The notes: generated by a model from the letters alone, not told the origin. Counted from the stretch's first letter, positions 27,281 to 39,622 are shown. The stretch: 64,000 bases of DNA from Sycobia sp. Sy_11 (GCA_018907035.1 JACCIC010000015.1:1862001-1926000); one strand, 5' to 3'. Made by a program: numbers and translations.

Positions 27281-27381
27281 ACATTAGGGCTCACCGCGCG
27301 CCGGATGAATGCGCCCGACGGCACCGCGGACGATTTATATATGCGCCCGCGCGGACATAGTCGGACCGCGAAAGATACATT

Positions 27382-27422
27382 CGCACGCACACGCACGCAC
27401 ACACACACACACACACACACAC
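27382..27422. repeat. (CA)n microsatellite with CGCA units
   Basis: CGCACGCA units followed by about 11 CA units, inside the same GC island. Confidence 0.95.
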
Positions 27423-28259
27423 ATTCTGTATGCGGTGGGCCTCTGCACGCCGGGTCGCGCGCGTCAGTTGGGCGGAATTATAACCGGAGTTACTTTGGAG
27501 CCGGAGAGAAGTTGAGGATTCCCAAATCTATGTGAGTTATAGAGAGACTGACCTATTTTCGGCTTTCAATGCAGTGCCAAAGGAATACAAAATTGCCGGG
27601 CATCTTTGCGGGATATTGGCGTCGATGGGGGTAGAAAATGGTCGCTAGAATCTTGGTGGATTCTTTCAACTCAGGCCTAAAATGCCACGACCTTCATTAT
27701 TTCACGAATGCTTCGGACAAATGTTGCTAGTTCGTTGTTAGCCATATGGGTTGAATGATGATATTGACCCTAAGATCACCTTTGAAATCGAGTTTTGGGT
27801 TTTTAAATAGGAACCCTTCTTATACTCAAGATACTCGAAGTATTTGACAATTTTATGGTTCCTTGGCCTGTTAAAATTATTGGAATCTTCATTTAGAATA
27901 ACTCTACGGAACTTTTTTTTAACCTGACCAGGACAAATCAAAAGTTCTTAAATCATCTCCTCTACGATGACAAACTCATTTTTCACTAAACAGAAGCTTT
28001 ACGAAATCTTTTGATCGGCATTTTATCTTCTCAAGACTAAACTAGTGAGCATAGAGTTAGAAGAATTAGAGAATAAAAATATTCCAACGGCCTTAAAGTT
28101 TTGATAAAATAATACAATAATAGTGTTATAATGAGAGACAAACTGTCCTGATTTATAACGACGGCCGAAGAATTAAAAAAAAAACAATCACTGCTAAATT
28201 TAGAAAGACTGTTTGATCTGAGCTTTCACTTTAGAATCAATAAATATTTTTTTCGAGAC

Positions 28260-28510
28260 TCGTTAAACCGCTATTCCTGCAAGTAAATTGAAGCCAGCGC
28301 CCTCATTAATTGAAGCCATTACGAATGAAGCAGTAAGAACATAGTTTATTACGTTCTTTAATTAAGTAGCAATTAAACGTTTTGGTCATTTCTGTATTTT
28401 AATTGAATTTAATTTACCCGCGTTAATCGCTGCCACGAAGCTCGGTAATCTGCTTAAATTAATTAAGCCCTTTCGAAATCGTACAAGTAAAGTTCGTGTC
28501 TGGTGGCCTG
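28260..28510. promoter_or_regulatory. TAAT/ATTA-rich patch, possible conserved enhancer
   Basis: A block of mixed composition with repeated TTAATTGA, TTTAATTAAG, CAATTAAACG and TTAATTAAGC words, the kind of clustered homeodomain half-sites seen in insect developmental enhancers. There is no open frame of note. Regulatory function is inference. Confidence 0.2.
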
Positions 28511-29559
28511 CTAATGGCTGAAGGGCAAAGGGATACTTGGGGGGTAGGGGGGCTAAAGTGTAATTTTACGATTTGAAACATTAAATGTTATATTCTACAT
28601 TACAACAATATTAATATCAGCAATTCGGTATACGTAAAAAACCTAATTAAGTCTCACCAATTGCAAATGAAGAAAATTGTGTAGAGCCGTTTTTTATTTT
28701 CAAAAAAACATTTTCAGAAGAATACTAGCATTACACTTATAAATGCATAATTTTGTTTTCTACAATCCAGAAAAAATATGGAATTTGGTTAAAAATAAAA
28801 AATTCAAAAAATTTTACGACTTTTTCATTATAAAATATGAAAGGTGTTTTTACATGGATCTGCGTAAAATAAAATCCGTAGCTTGACGCACGACTTTTTA
28901 TTTTATTTATAATCTAAATTTTTAATAGTTTTTATTTGGTCGGGAGTCTCGACTCTTTTATAAATTTGAAAAGAGCACTAGCAGAAATGCAAAAATGAAA
29001 TTTTGATAGCCTTTTTCAGTCGACGTTGAATGGATATACTTTTTCAGTGAAATATAGTTTCTTTGCATGGTAATAACAGGGAATACTTTTAATTATAAAA
29101 ATAAAATAGTCTATCTGATAATTGGTAAATATAAATGTAATTTTCTCTTGAAAATCGATTGATATAAAAAGATCAATCTTGAACAAAAATTAATAAAATC
29201 TGTTTTATAAATTTAATTACGAAATTATATATATATATGATAAAGTTTGAATAAAATTAGTTTATTATGTAATTGCTTCGATATATTTATTTAATTTTTT
29301 TGTGATCGAGACTTTGCAATGCATTTATATGTAACATCTATAAAACATCTATAAAATTTGCAAAGAAAATAAATTAATCGAGGTCCGCTGAACTGATCCC
29401 TTCACATCCGTTAACGTTCTTTTAATTGAAGAAAAAAAAAAATTATTTCTCAATTCCATCTTAACTCATAAATTTTATTTTTCCATTTGCTGATAATTCA
29501 GACGCATCGGATCGTCGCCATTCCCATCATGTCCGGACTATAAATCTCAATCAAGTCAC

Positions 29560-30190
29560 CGGGGCCGCGCCAGCCTCCCGCGATAATAATCAAAAAAAAA
29601 AAGAAAAAAAGAAGAAGAAGAGAAGCCGAAGCAGATGCCCGCGTTTACCGCCGAGCAGGCCGTAGGCTACGAGCGAGCCGCGCGGCGCGACAGCGGGGAA
29701 AATAATAAAATAAGGAAGACGGGGAAATTTCACTCGCGCCCTTTAAAGCCGGGCGGGCGGGGGGGGGGGGTGGCCGGCAGTGCGGCAGGCTCGTCCGCGC
29801 TCGGCCGATATTTTACGAGATCGTTGCCCGCGAGCTCGTCGGCGGCGAGGGACATAAAAGACGCGCATTAGCGCGCTCGCTCGGGTTCACGCCCGCGCTC
29901 CAGCCCCGGCGCACGCGTGCCTCGCATGCGCGGGGCCGTCGCAGTGGCACGCTGGCGGCGGCGGCGGCGGCGGCGGCGGCGATGGCTACGATTTCACATC
30001 GTCCTGGGCTGCTGCGCGGGGAAGCGGGAACAGCGTGGCACAGCTGCCGGGGGGTGGGGGGTAGTTACATTTGAATTTCACGTCGGTGGAAAAATAAACC
30101 GAGGGGGAGGGAATGCGCGGTAACCCCGGGTCGCAGGATTTAGCCGAGGGCGGAGGTTACGGAGGGGACGGCATGTCGGATTAATGGACG
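29560..30190. promoter_or_regulatory. GC/CpG-rich island with a CGG tract
   Basis: Begins after an A-rich purine stretch (29590-29620) and contains a G run at 29757-29770, a (CGG)n tract at 29953-29981 and many CpG. Open frames here are arginine/glycine-rich and repeat-driven. No gene is recognised. An island promoter or a long GC-rich untranslated exon is possible. Confidence 0.3.
29953..29981. repeat. (CGG)n trinucleotide tract
   Basis: Nine to ten perfect GGC units in a GC island. Confidence 0.95.
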
Positions 30191-32528
30191 ATAATTCTGA
30201 CGTTACCTTTCTGTATATATTACTGGGATTCTATTGCGGTCGCATTTAACCACAAGAAATACTTAGTCTATACAAATATTTGAAAGATCCAAGGTTCTGA
30301 AATCCGAATTTATCCGCGTATCAGATGCAATCAGCACATCACTCGAAGTACTCGAAACTAAAGTTTATTCGATTCTCCGTAGTGTCTGAATATTTTTGAC
30401 CTGATCTACGAATTCTATAAGCATGGATGTTGAATATTACTTACCGACAATGGATGTCTCATACTTACAGGATTCATGCACCATATCGAAAGAGAATTCA
30501 GAGCAAGTACTTGAAATTGGATCACAAGGACAAAAAGTATATCATTAAACTAAAGCGACAACACCTTATCCCTTTTTTAAGGAAATGGACATTTTTTTAA
30601 TTTATTTTTAGTTAAATACTTTTTTTGTACTAAATATTCATCAAGTTTTTACTAAATCATTGTTAACTGCTTAATACTCTATTACTAATATATATTGCTA
30701 TATTTTTTTTGTTTGTAAAAAAATTTATTTTCTTAAACATTGATTTTTAGTCTTTTATCAAAATAATGATTTTGGCCTATTGGTACAGCGTTTATCAATA
30801 TAGGGAGAATTGTCAGGTACTGATAAATAAAGAATACTTAAGATTTTCGTTGATTATTCATGTTTTAAAGAATAATATAAGAAAATTCTGAACAAAAATT
30901 AAATCGGTAATAAGTCGATATTTGAATATTTTAATTGTTTTCAACTTGCATAGTATGATCCATAATCCATTAGATAATCATTAATTGATATTTTATTTTA
31001 TGAAATTGTTTGTAGTAAAATGAGAAATTGAAATAACAGTAATTTTAATGAACCAGTGGAGTATGCTAATTTGCATGATTGACATTTATTATATAAGATA
31101 TTTAAATATAATTCTATTAATATTTTTAAAAATTTTGAGGAAATGAGTAGAGAATACGATAAAAAGTGGCATTGTAAAATATTGCAAAATTATAAAATAT
31201 AGCATTTAGCAACGAAAGAATATTGCGGAAAAATTTAATAAATATTAAAAAAACTGTATTTAGCTATAAATAAATGAGACAAATATTCATTTGGATAAAA
31301 ATACCGTATTAATTTTTTAGTGAAATTATATACGCTCTCCCATAATGGTAAAAATCTACTCCATTAGGTGTAGGCGCCATCCGTTAGTTTACGTCACATT
31401 GAAGAGAGTTAGGCTGCGCGCATTAACTCAAGAGGATCTATTGCACTTTTACAAGTATGGAAAAAATTTGTCTGGGATTTCATTTCGACTGTTTAGCAGT
31501 AGTTTATACATCTAAAGCCCGAAAACTCCCTGGACGAATACGTGGTGTCGTACTTGTTCTCGAACCCGTATCGTTTTAATCGAGTCCGCTATCACCTACG
31601 ATACTGTATATTTTACGGATACTATTATCGCGATATTTTATACATTGAAAATTTAAATGGTACTTCGTTTTAGATTCATTTTGGGCACAATTGCACGATC
31701 GACTCTCGTCAGAAAACTGAATTTTTCCGCTCGTCAATGTATGTCTGCCGGTCAACGAAAAACAGGCAAAGGAATAACAAATACAGCGAAAATACATAGA
31801 ATTTCCTGGTACATTGCTTTTTGTGAATTGCCACGTTTAATATAAATAATGGCTTCGTTTTTGGAGATTCATTTTGCATAACAATCTATTGGCTATCCAA
31901 ATTTTAATTATCGCAACTTTTTTATGGGAAATTCGCAATCCATATTATCGTACTGTTTCCATAACGTGTCAGGTTTATCCGTCCTTTACTTCCTTTATAT
32001 TTCCGTTGAACAATAAATAATAGAGAAAATCTTGCTATTGAAGCGATATATAAAGCAAAGCATTGATTGATTGATTTTTTAAATTTAGTTGTGAAAAAAG
32101 AGTATCATTAAATTCAATACTTAATTCATTAGATCCAGATGATTAAAAACTTCAAGTTAATTAAATCCTTTATTGAAAAGGTATTGAACGCGAGGATTAC
32201 ATGCCGAAATCCCGTCAACTGAATTATTTCGTCATTCTGAAACTTTATAATCGACAGCAGCACGAGTTTCGATTAAACAAAATACAAGAGCGAACCTAAA
32301 GTGCCGAAAATGTCGTAATTTTTATTCATCGTCAATTAATTTTGACAACCAATTCAAATCGTCGATAAAGTAACTTTATTTGACTGTAGCAAATTTGTCC
32401 GAACGCTTCTTCCAATGTTCGATACAGTTTTTAATTTATTTTCTGTTATATTCTTCGGATGATTCGACGATTTTTTTCTTCACCCCCTTCCTAGTCGCGC
32501 AGCTTTCTTTCGTGTTCTTTTTTTGAGC
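30191..32528. other. gene-free AT-rich stretch
   Basis: Strongly AT-rich from 30.5 to 31.3 kb, then more mixed. Two opposing frames at 31.58-31.85 kb overlap and are not credible. Nothing else seen. Confidence 0.5.
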
Positions 32529-32981
32529 CTACAAAATAAAAGGAAATCGGAGGGGGCAAGCTCGGGTGAATACGAAGATGGATGGGCAATTTGACAGCGC
32601 GACGCGATCAGTTGCTTTGTCCCGATTGCCAATCGTCGTCAATCGATCGCCCGACTTTTGTTTCTGTATGTTCTTCCACTCCGAACTCCAGAATATTCCT
32701 GACATCTTATCGACATGATCAACAGCCAGACATCGGTACTCACGAGCGAGATCATTGACTTCATCAAGAATGACGCCAACGCTCTTAAAATCGCGAAACG
32801 TCCAGAATGCGTTGGATATTTGAAACATATCTTGTCGTTCTCGAGCGCGAAGAAATCGGACTGTCATTCCCGTAAGCTCGTTTAGTCTTTCACGGACGTT
32901 CGCGCATACAGAATCATTGTCGAGTCCTCCTTCTGGAATTGGGCAATTTCGCCTTTTCTCCCAGAGGAGACGAAAGTTGCT
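32529..32981 (-). CDS. 151-codon open frame, coding-like, family unknown (possible exon or gene fragment)
   Basis: The frame is free of stops from just after TAA (32984-32982) to TAG (32531-32529), which is exceptional in this AT-rich neighbourhood. An internal ATG lies at 32867. Codons show a purine-rich first position and a balanced amino acid mix with Trp, Cys and charged residues, as in real proteins. A possible acceptor CCCAATTCCAG (minus strand, near 32933) would begin the coding part in frame. No clean GT donor is visible before the stop. The C-terminal third becomes basic and less ordered in composition. I considered a chemosensory receptor fragment because of a Leu/Asn/Arg-rich helix-like segment, but there is no hydrophobic membrane segment to support that. 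It may be an exon, a decaying gene, or chance. Confidence 0.25.
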   Translation of the reverse strand, partial: SNFRLLWEKRRNCPIPEGGLDNDSVCANVRERLNELTGMTVRFLRARERQDMFQISNAFWTFRDFKSVGVILDEVNDLAREYRCLAVDHVDKMSGIFWSSEWKNIQKQKSGDRLTTIGNRDKATDRVALSNCPSIFVFTRACPLRFPFIL

Positions 32982-33216
32982 TTATAGGATTTTATAATTA
33001 TGATATTTTTGGCAAATTACTGCGCGCTCCGAATGAGCGGACTTTACCAACTGGATGAGTAAGATCGCTTTAAGATCTAAGAATCACTTTCTAAGAAGTT
33101 GCAGTCTTCATAATCGTTAGTATTCTTAGCAATCCGATTAACGTAATTAATTAAATAACTGTCTACAGAATTGCCAGACGAAGCAGACGAACAACAAAAA
33201 TAGTAAATGTATAATT

Positions 33217-33217
<1 letters not shown>

Positions 33218-33249
<32 letters not shown>
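33218..33249. repeat. (CT)n microsatellite
   Basis: About 16 CT units. Confidence 0.97.
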
Positions 33250-33255
<6 letters not shown>

Positions 33256-34303
33256 TTCCCTCTCTACCAGCGAATGATATTCATAATTCAGAGGTATCGC
33301 CTCAGTCGTGCGTCGAGTCACTACGGAGTATTGTGGACGAGGGAAGCAGTCCCGGAATTCGAATCTCCGTACAGTATAACTGTCGCCAGCTGCGTCGTAA
33401 AGTACATAAAATGGATGTGACGCCTGTGTTGCGTGTATATATAGAAGGAGTGAGAGGGGGGGAGAGGAGCAGGGAGATGGAGAAAAAGAGGGAGGGGAAA
33501 TTCTTTCAATGCGGGAGTAAGTTGTAAGGAATAAACGCGGGAGTTTTAGATGCCCAGGCATGCGTCTTAATATAGTGCCTAGGACGAACTTTGTCGACGG
33601 ATAGTGCTTTCGTTTTACTTTATAAAATTCTTCTTCTCATTCGCTCTGCAAAAGTATTTTGAATGAAGCAATAAATTTAATGCTGTAAACTTACTTTAAC
33701 ATTGTTTCTCTGTTCTCCGAACAAAAAATTAACAATAGTGTATACCATCACTCGTATGTACTGAATTGTCTATTACCTAAAACAGATTATCCCTTAGCCG
33801 AGCAAGGGAAATGGGTTAAGCGAGATAAAAATCAACTTAGCCACTAGTACGGGGTTTATACTTTTTACCTATGAAAAATTATATTAAGCTTACGACATTC
33901 AAGCGATAGTCTTGTAAAATATCGTTTTGTAAAATTGTTTATTGGAATTTGTAATAAATATGAAAACTCCATAATAATGATACACTGGCTTGAGCAATGG
34001 CCATATATGATTATAAAAACAAATTATAGATAATGTAGAATTTTTATAAGTACTTTTTTATTTCCTTCCTTCTCTATGCAAAAATGATGAGAACGCATTT
34101 ATTTTGTTATTATTATTGTTACTATCTCTATCTTTCTACTGTGTTCTGTTGTCAGAAATTAAAATTTCTGCGTTTATTCAGTAAACCTGGTTCTTTTCGG
34201 TAAAATAGCTTATTTCAATGTATTATATCAAAGAAATAAGTATTGTATTTTTTAATAGGTATTTTATATAGTAAAATATATCGTTAAAATTTCATATTGG
34301 CTG

Positions 34304-34341
34304 CATTTAATATTGGTCAGTACATTTAATATTAGTCAATA
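34304..34341 (+). repeat. 19-base tandem duplication
   Basis: Two adjacent 19-base units (34304-34322 and 34323-34341) differ at two positions. Confidence 0.85.
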
Positions 34342-36338
34342 AAACTTATTCATAGAAATACAAAAATTCTATATTTTTTTTATATAAAGTATATAAAAGT
34401 GTTTTGTCAGCAGATAAACTTTTAAATTAGAATTTTAGTTTATGGCCTATGAAAAATTAATTAAAAATTAAATACAGTAAATATTTAAAACATATTATTA
34501 AGCAGAGTTTAATGTTTTACAATAAAATGTCATTTATATAAATGTCTCTCATTAAAAACGCATCATTAAAATTATCTTTAAATGTAATGTACCTATATGC
34601 AAATGTAATATGAGAAAGAAGAAAAACCATAATGCTAAAAATAAAAATATACGCAGGATTTAAGATTTAGCGGTTTGAAATTTTCCATAGATATTAGATA
34701 TGTGAGTGGAAAAATTGAACTTATCCGCTAGATCGTGTCGATAAATCCTTTACACTGCAAGAAGCTCACGAGCTGTCGGGACTGAAATATACCGGCTTCC
34801 ACCGTTATAAATCAACGCAGCGCTCGATCGAGTAGTACAACGCAATATTTCGTCAGCGTATACGTGAGGCCGTCGAGCGTCACTTTCCTCTCGAGCATAA
34901 AGTTCTCGCGCCCTACGGCCCCGTATAGGAAGGCAAAACGCCCGCCTGCCCGTCTGACCTAAGCGGCGTTGTTCCACTGGACGAGCCGACTACACCCTCG
35001 TCCTGGCCTATGAACCAGTTTATGTATGTTATGTTGCGCTCCGATCAAAACGGGAGAGGAAAATTGAGAGTGGGAAAAAGAGTACGAGTAACAATTTTTG
35101 ACGAATGCAAGATCGGTCCTCCTTTCTGTTGGCATTTACGCGCTTTTTCTTCTGCTTGCCGCTACACCTTTTGTTTTGTCGAGTCGATGGCACAGAATTT
35201 ACAGGGTACGGACGTATATTGCTTTTTATTTCACATCTCAGGTGTCGAATCGATCTGACTGGCTTTTCGCCAGCTTCTGAGCTTGGTTGCAGAGGAGGGA
35301 GGGGGATTGCAAGGACCTGGTGGAGAGCCGATGTTTAGCAAACGTTTTTTTAGTTTTTATTTTTTTCTTTTTTCCTTATAACAAATTCGCTGGATTGTCG
35401 TGAACGCTCCGTTGAAACCAAAGACCCGCGCGGCATTTATAAGCCGTTTTGTTTCTCTAGACGAAACCGACGGATCGCGTCGCCAAGAGGAAAATTTTCG
35501 CCGATAAACCGACTTTCAGTATGCAGTCATTCATTATTAAAAGTGCTATTAAGTTCAATTTTTACCTCAAAATTGCAATTAAGCAGCGTGAATTTTTAAA
35601 ATTAAACAGCTAAAATCCCTTTATTGTTCCTTCATAAAGCATGGGACATAAAATATTTGTCTGCGAAAGAAAGAAGGATTTTTATTTCCCAGCATCTGCG
35701 AATGTAAAAAATTTTTATTCTTATCCGTATATTTTTTTTTTTTCATGCACCGGTAGGGGACTGAGCGTAATTTTCTGACTTCGCAAAATTCTTTATTTTA
35801 CTCCTTGAATTTCTGAAAGTTACTGTTTCCGTATAATATATTCTTCGCTTTCTTTTTTTTTACAAAAAATGATTTTTGTAGAAAATCGCCTTTAAGATTT
35901 TCCTTCAGATTCTAAAAAAGTATTATGAAAAATAAATTTCCAAATATATTACTTTTCTTCTATTATACGTTATATAGGGCTTACTAAATTCATAAATTTA
36001 CTACTTTACATTAAACTATGCAAAGGAAAATAATTTCTGCTTTTAAAAAGTGTTACTTAAAAAATTCACCATAAGTTTCAAACGATGAAAAATATTATAT
36101 GTAAACATCGCGAATTTTACATTCCACCAACATAAATAATAAATGTCAAAAAGTCTCATTCTATATTTTAATATTATTATTAAAATCATTACTATCAAAA
36201 TAATCCTTATCCTTACGTTAAACAGAAAAAACCATAAAAAATATTTTAAAAATAACCAAACTAAGAAATATTTTTATAGGTCTTACAGTCTTTATAATAT
36301 CATATATTAGCTAAAATGAGTTCAGCTCAGTTTAGTTC

Positions 36339-36370
36339 CTGAGGATGAACCGTAGCAGTTCGAAACGTCA
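36339..36370 (+). ncRNA. hammerhead-like motif (CTGAGGA / hairpin / GAAAC-GTC)
   Basis: CTGAGGA (36339-36345) fits the CUGANGA core; GAAC (36347-36350) pairs with GTTC (36358-36361) around a 7-base loop; GAAA and CGTC follow directly. This order matches the CUGANGA - stem II - GAAA - (stem III) - NUH layout of hammerhead ribozymes. One T between core and stem departs from the canonical form, and stem III is absent or minimal. Penelope-like retroelements are reported to carry such minimal hammerhead motifs in their terminal repeats. No reverse transcriptase or GIY-YIG frame was recognised nearby. Confidence 0.35.
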
Positions 36371-36813
36371 GACAAGAAGGTGATCCTAAATTTAAGGTGG
36401 TGGGGCAGTCAGGTTGTCCTTTACTAACATAGAATATAAGTACTTTTATTATTTTTTATCTTTTTTTTTTATTTTATTTATTATTGTATTTTTATTTTTA
36501 TTTTTAATTTTCTCATATAATTTATTGTAGTAATAAGTTTTATTTCAGATTCTACGGGGGTGATCATAAACAAGGACAGTCCGACTTATTTTATAAAGAT
36601 ATTTATTGATATTTATTTATTATATTATAAAGACGGTAAGACCGATAAAAATATTTATTAATTTAATTCAGAATAGGCGACATAAGTACAATTTTTAATT
36701 AAAAATAACTATCAGATAAATTTTGAATTTTCTTTAAAAAAGTACTTATTTATAAAGATTGCTCATATCATTACAAAAAAACAGGATTAATCAAGAATTC
36801 GTATAATAATTTG

Positions 36814-36816
<3 letters not shown>

Positions 36817-36861
<45 letters not shown>
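36817..36861. repeat. (TA)n microsatellite
   Basis: Uninterrupted TA run of about 22 units. Confidence 0.98.
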
Positions 36862-36864
<3 letters not shown>

Positions 36865-37484
36865 AAAATGTTTTAACCGATATGTGTTTCAATAAAGCAG
36901 GTTAGGGTCAATCTAAATAATTTTTGTTGGTATAATATAAACAGTGTGCACATTATGAGCGATTGTACACTATCCGTATATTTTTATAATTTCATTATTG
37001 TTATTACATTTTTATATCTATAATCTTGTAGCTATTTTACGCTCACATCTAAGAAATTGTTTTTGTGAAAATACTAATCTTCTTATTTAAGATTTACAAC
37101 TTGATGATTGATTTATTCTATGTGTTAATATAATATTCATGTATAACAAAGAGACTTTTCACATCGAGAAATCAAAAAGATTGACCATATCATTCTATTT
37201 TTATCGCAACACCTTTCCTTAAAACAATTTTCTATTTACTTTTTTCTTAATAATAAATTTACATACACTCATTCATTTTCAGTATCTACGCCAAGCAATG
37301 AAATAATAATAAAAAAAATTACCGCAACTTCTAAATACCGAAATACGAAGTAATCCGAAAAGCCCGAGAAAACTCATTACTAGGCGCTGAATTGAATAAC
37401 GAAAAAACCGAATTAAGCCGACGTGACGAGATTTCGTTCGGACGAAATTTTCGACTGCGTGCTGGCTGGATACGACCCTAGGTC

Positions 37485-37486
<2 letters not shown>

Positions 37487-37528
<42 letters not shown>

Positions 37529-37571
37529 TATGTATATGTATATACATATACATATACATATACATATATAA
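37487..37571. repeat. (TA)n with TACATA/TGTATA variants
   Basis: Pure TA to 37521, then interspersed TACATA, TGTATA and CATATA units that form a partly palindromic tail. Confidence 0.95.
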
Positions 37572-37599
37572 CTAAATCTGGATATAATTCTGGCAGCGG

Positions 37600-38185
37600 C
37601 AGCAGCAGCGTCACTATACCGGGGGCAGATTGAAATTTAACGGGCGTCCCCGCACTTTCCCACCGCTCAAAGTGGTAATTTTCAGAATCGTAATACGTTA
37701 TTTACCGCGAATAACCCCCTCTTGCTTCAAACTACCCCGCCCCCCCCCGCCGCTGCCTAGCGTAAAACTCGACTGCCGCGGCATGCGAACGCGTATGAGT
37801 TAGCCTCGACCACCCCACCCAACGGAAATGCGCGGAGGGAGCGAGGGGGGAGGGAATCGGAAGTGCTGGAGTGTCGCCGAGGCGCGAGGCCTCGGGGCGA
37901 AATTTCGCGCGCCGGACAAAGGAGAGCCGCGCCACCGACGGCGCGGGGGCTTGGGGCCGCGTTCCGCAAGCACTCCGCAATTATTCGAATGTTTATATTT
38001 GCGACTATGCGGTGGCTGCAGCGTCGCGCGAACGGTTAACTTCAAGTTGGAAGGGTAAATTTGCAGGAGGGCGTAACCCCTTCGTTCGTTTGCTTTCGTC
38101 CCGACTGCAAGTCAACGCGATTCTTTCGCGTGGATTATTTCATTTTGAAGACGACGATGTAAACAGGCCGGTCCAAGCGGAGTAA
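37600..38185. promoter_or_regulatory. GC/CpG-rich island
   Basis: Starts after a TA/TACATA microsatellite and a short (GCAGCG) run. It includes a C run at 37738-37748 and dense CpG between 37780 and 38110. Five overlapping open frames on both strands are composition artefacts as far as I can tell. No splice-linked exon pair was found. Confidence 0.3.
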
Positions 38186-38499
38186 TACAAGAATAATGCA
38201 GTTGAATAACGAAATATTGTTTCAAATTATCCAAACTTTAAAAAATAGTTTTTAGCATCCAGGAACTTATTGATATCCGTTGATAAGAAAATAAATAGCT
38301 GCAATTGTCTTTTCTCATCTTATGTACAGTTAGTTTGTTTTGAATGAATTTTTTTGAGAAATTACGCAGAAAATAGATTTGAATAATTTAACCATTCAGA
38401 ATTAATTGATGAACTGGCATTTTATGAATCATTAGTTTTAATGAATGTTTATGTTCAATATACGTATGATAATGGCAGAAATGATTTTCTTGTAAAAAT

Positions 38500-38551
38500 C
38501 CTATTTCATGTCAATATTGGGATTTCCTATTGAACGTCAATATTGGGATTT
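38500..38551 (+). repeat. 26-base tandem duplication
   Basis: Two adjacent 26-base units (38500-38525, 38526-38551) share CCTATT and a 16-base GTCAATATTGGGATTT and differ at three inner positions. Confidence 0.9.
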
Positions 38552-39596
38552 TTTATAATGTGTATGAAGAAGATCATGTTCCAAGGTCCTTTAATATTCC
38601 CGCTTTTATATTTATTTTGGATTAGTGCGTTAATGCGACTTTCGCTGAACCATTAGTTTTTAGTGGGAACCGGACGACCAGAACCATCAGAAATACATAA
38701 ACGCTACTTAATATATTTCATATGACCTAAGATCGCATTCACCGGGTGATCGGGAATTCGTGAGAAACGACAGATAATGTATTAAATTATTGAAATTCGA
38801 GAATAATTTAAGATATCGCGTAGCGTACCACCGCAATACGGCACACATGTTAAACAAATCGTAATCATTAATTTTAATTTGTACGTTTTATGTTCTTTAA
38901 AATATATGCTAATAAACGATGAATAATTTAAATTTAATTCGAAACAGAATAATAACCCATTAAACACTCCAACAAATAATAAAATTGAAACTCTTAATGT
39001 TCTTTTCAAAATAGTGGAGGAAAAAAACTTTTTCAACTACATAATTTAGTGCTTATATATAGTCAGCTATGTAGTGTTTCAACCCTTTAGTTTCTAATAA
39101 AAATAACTTTAATTACTGGAAATTTTTATTCAACTAAATAAATTAGTTAAGAGAGCAGAATTAAATGAAAATTCTGAAAAGTTAAAATATTTACATCGCC
39201 CTATACAAATTATAAGCCATATGTTTATGCGTCTGTTTATTGATATTTGGGAAGCCAGTGGAAAGGAGAGCAAGCGAATTTGTTTCTCGCGACAAAAGGA
39301 GTAGCGCGGATGAAGAAGATGAAGAAATTCGAAGAGAATAAGTTGTGGCCGGGGTCGATGTATCCGGGCGGCGACTAATCACCCCTTTGACATCGAGCAC
39401 CGGCTATTGAAGCTTCACCCACTGCGATCCTAATCAAAGCGTCGTGCGACCGGCTTCTAATAGCCGGCGTGCATTAGGGGACGCGAATAAAGGGGGGGAA
39501 AAAATCGATCTTTCCGCCGGCAGGCTGCGCCAGGAGCCGGGCTAAAGAGGTTTCCGATGGCTCGTCCAATTTCGAAGTTACGCAGGAAAAGGAGGA

Positions 39597-39622
39597 TGGG
39601 GCTTGGGGTGGGGGTGGGGGGA
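39597..39622 (+). other. G-quadruplex-type sequence
   Basis: Four G runs of at least four bases separated by CTT, T and T loops satisfy the usual quadruplex pattern. It sits in a GC-richer patch (39340-39700) between AT-rich flanks. Confidence 0.5.

Larger units (their letters stand above)
26930..27540. promoter_or_regulatory. GC/CpG-rich island with CA repeats and a TATA-like box
   Basis: CpG-rich sequence with two CA microsatellites and TTTATATATG at 27334-27343 (plus strand). Downstream, a TCAGTT initiator-like site (27460) is followed about 70 bases later by a GTGAGT donor-like site at 27532. That would fit a short non-coding first exon, but the distances between elements are not those of a canonical core promoter. 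Open frames across the island look like composition effects. Confidence 0.25.
32985..37599. other. gene-free stretch around the hammerhead-like motif
   Basis: Mixed at 33.0-33.6 and 34.75-35.5 kb, otherwise AT-rich. Frames at 34.75-35.34 kb overlap on both strands. Contains a CT tract, two TA tracts, a 19-base tandem duplication and the hammerhead-like motif. No supported gene. Confidence 0.45.

Noticed and set aside
26802..27535. Plus-strand frames of 161 and 131 codons
   Set aside because: They run through CA repeats (Thr-His runs) and CpG-rich DNA, with overlapping open frames on the other strand.
32529..32981. Gustatory or odorant receptor fragment
   Set aside because: A helix-like Leu/Asn/Arg segment is suggestive, but there is no membrane segment and the C-terminal signature of the family is absent.
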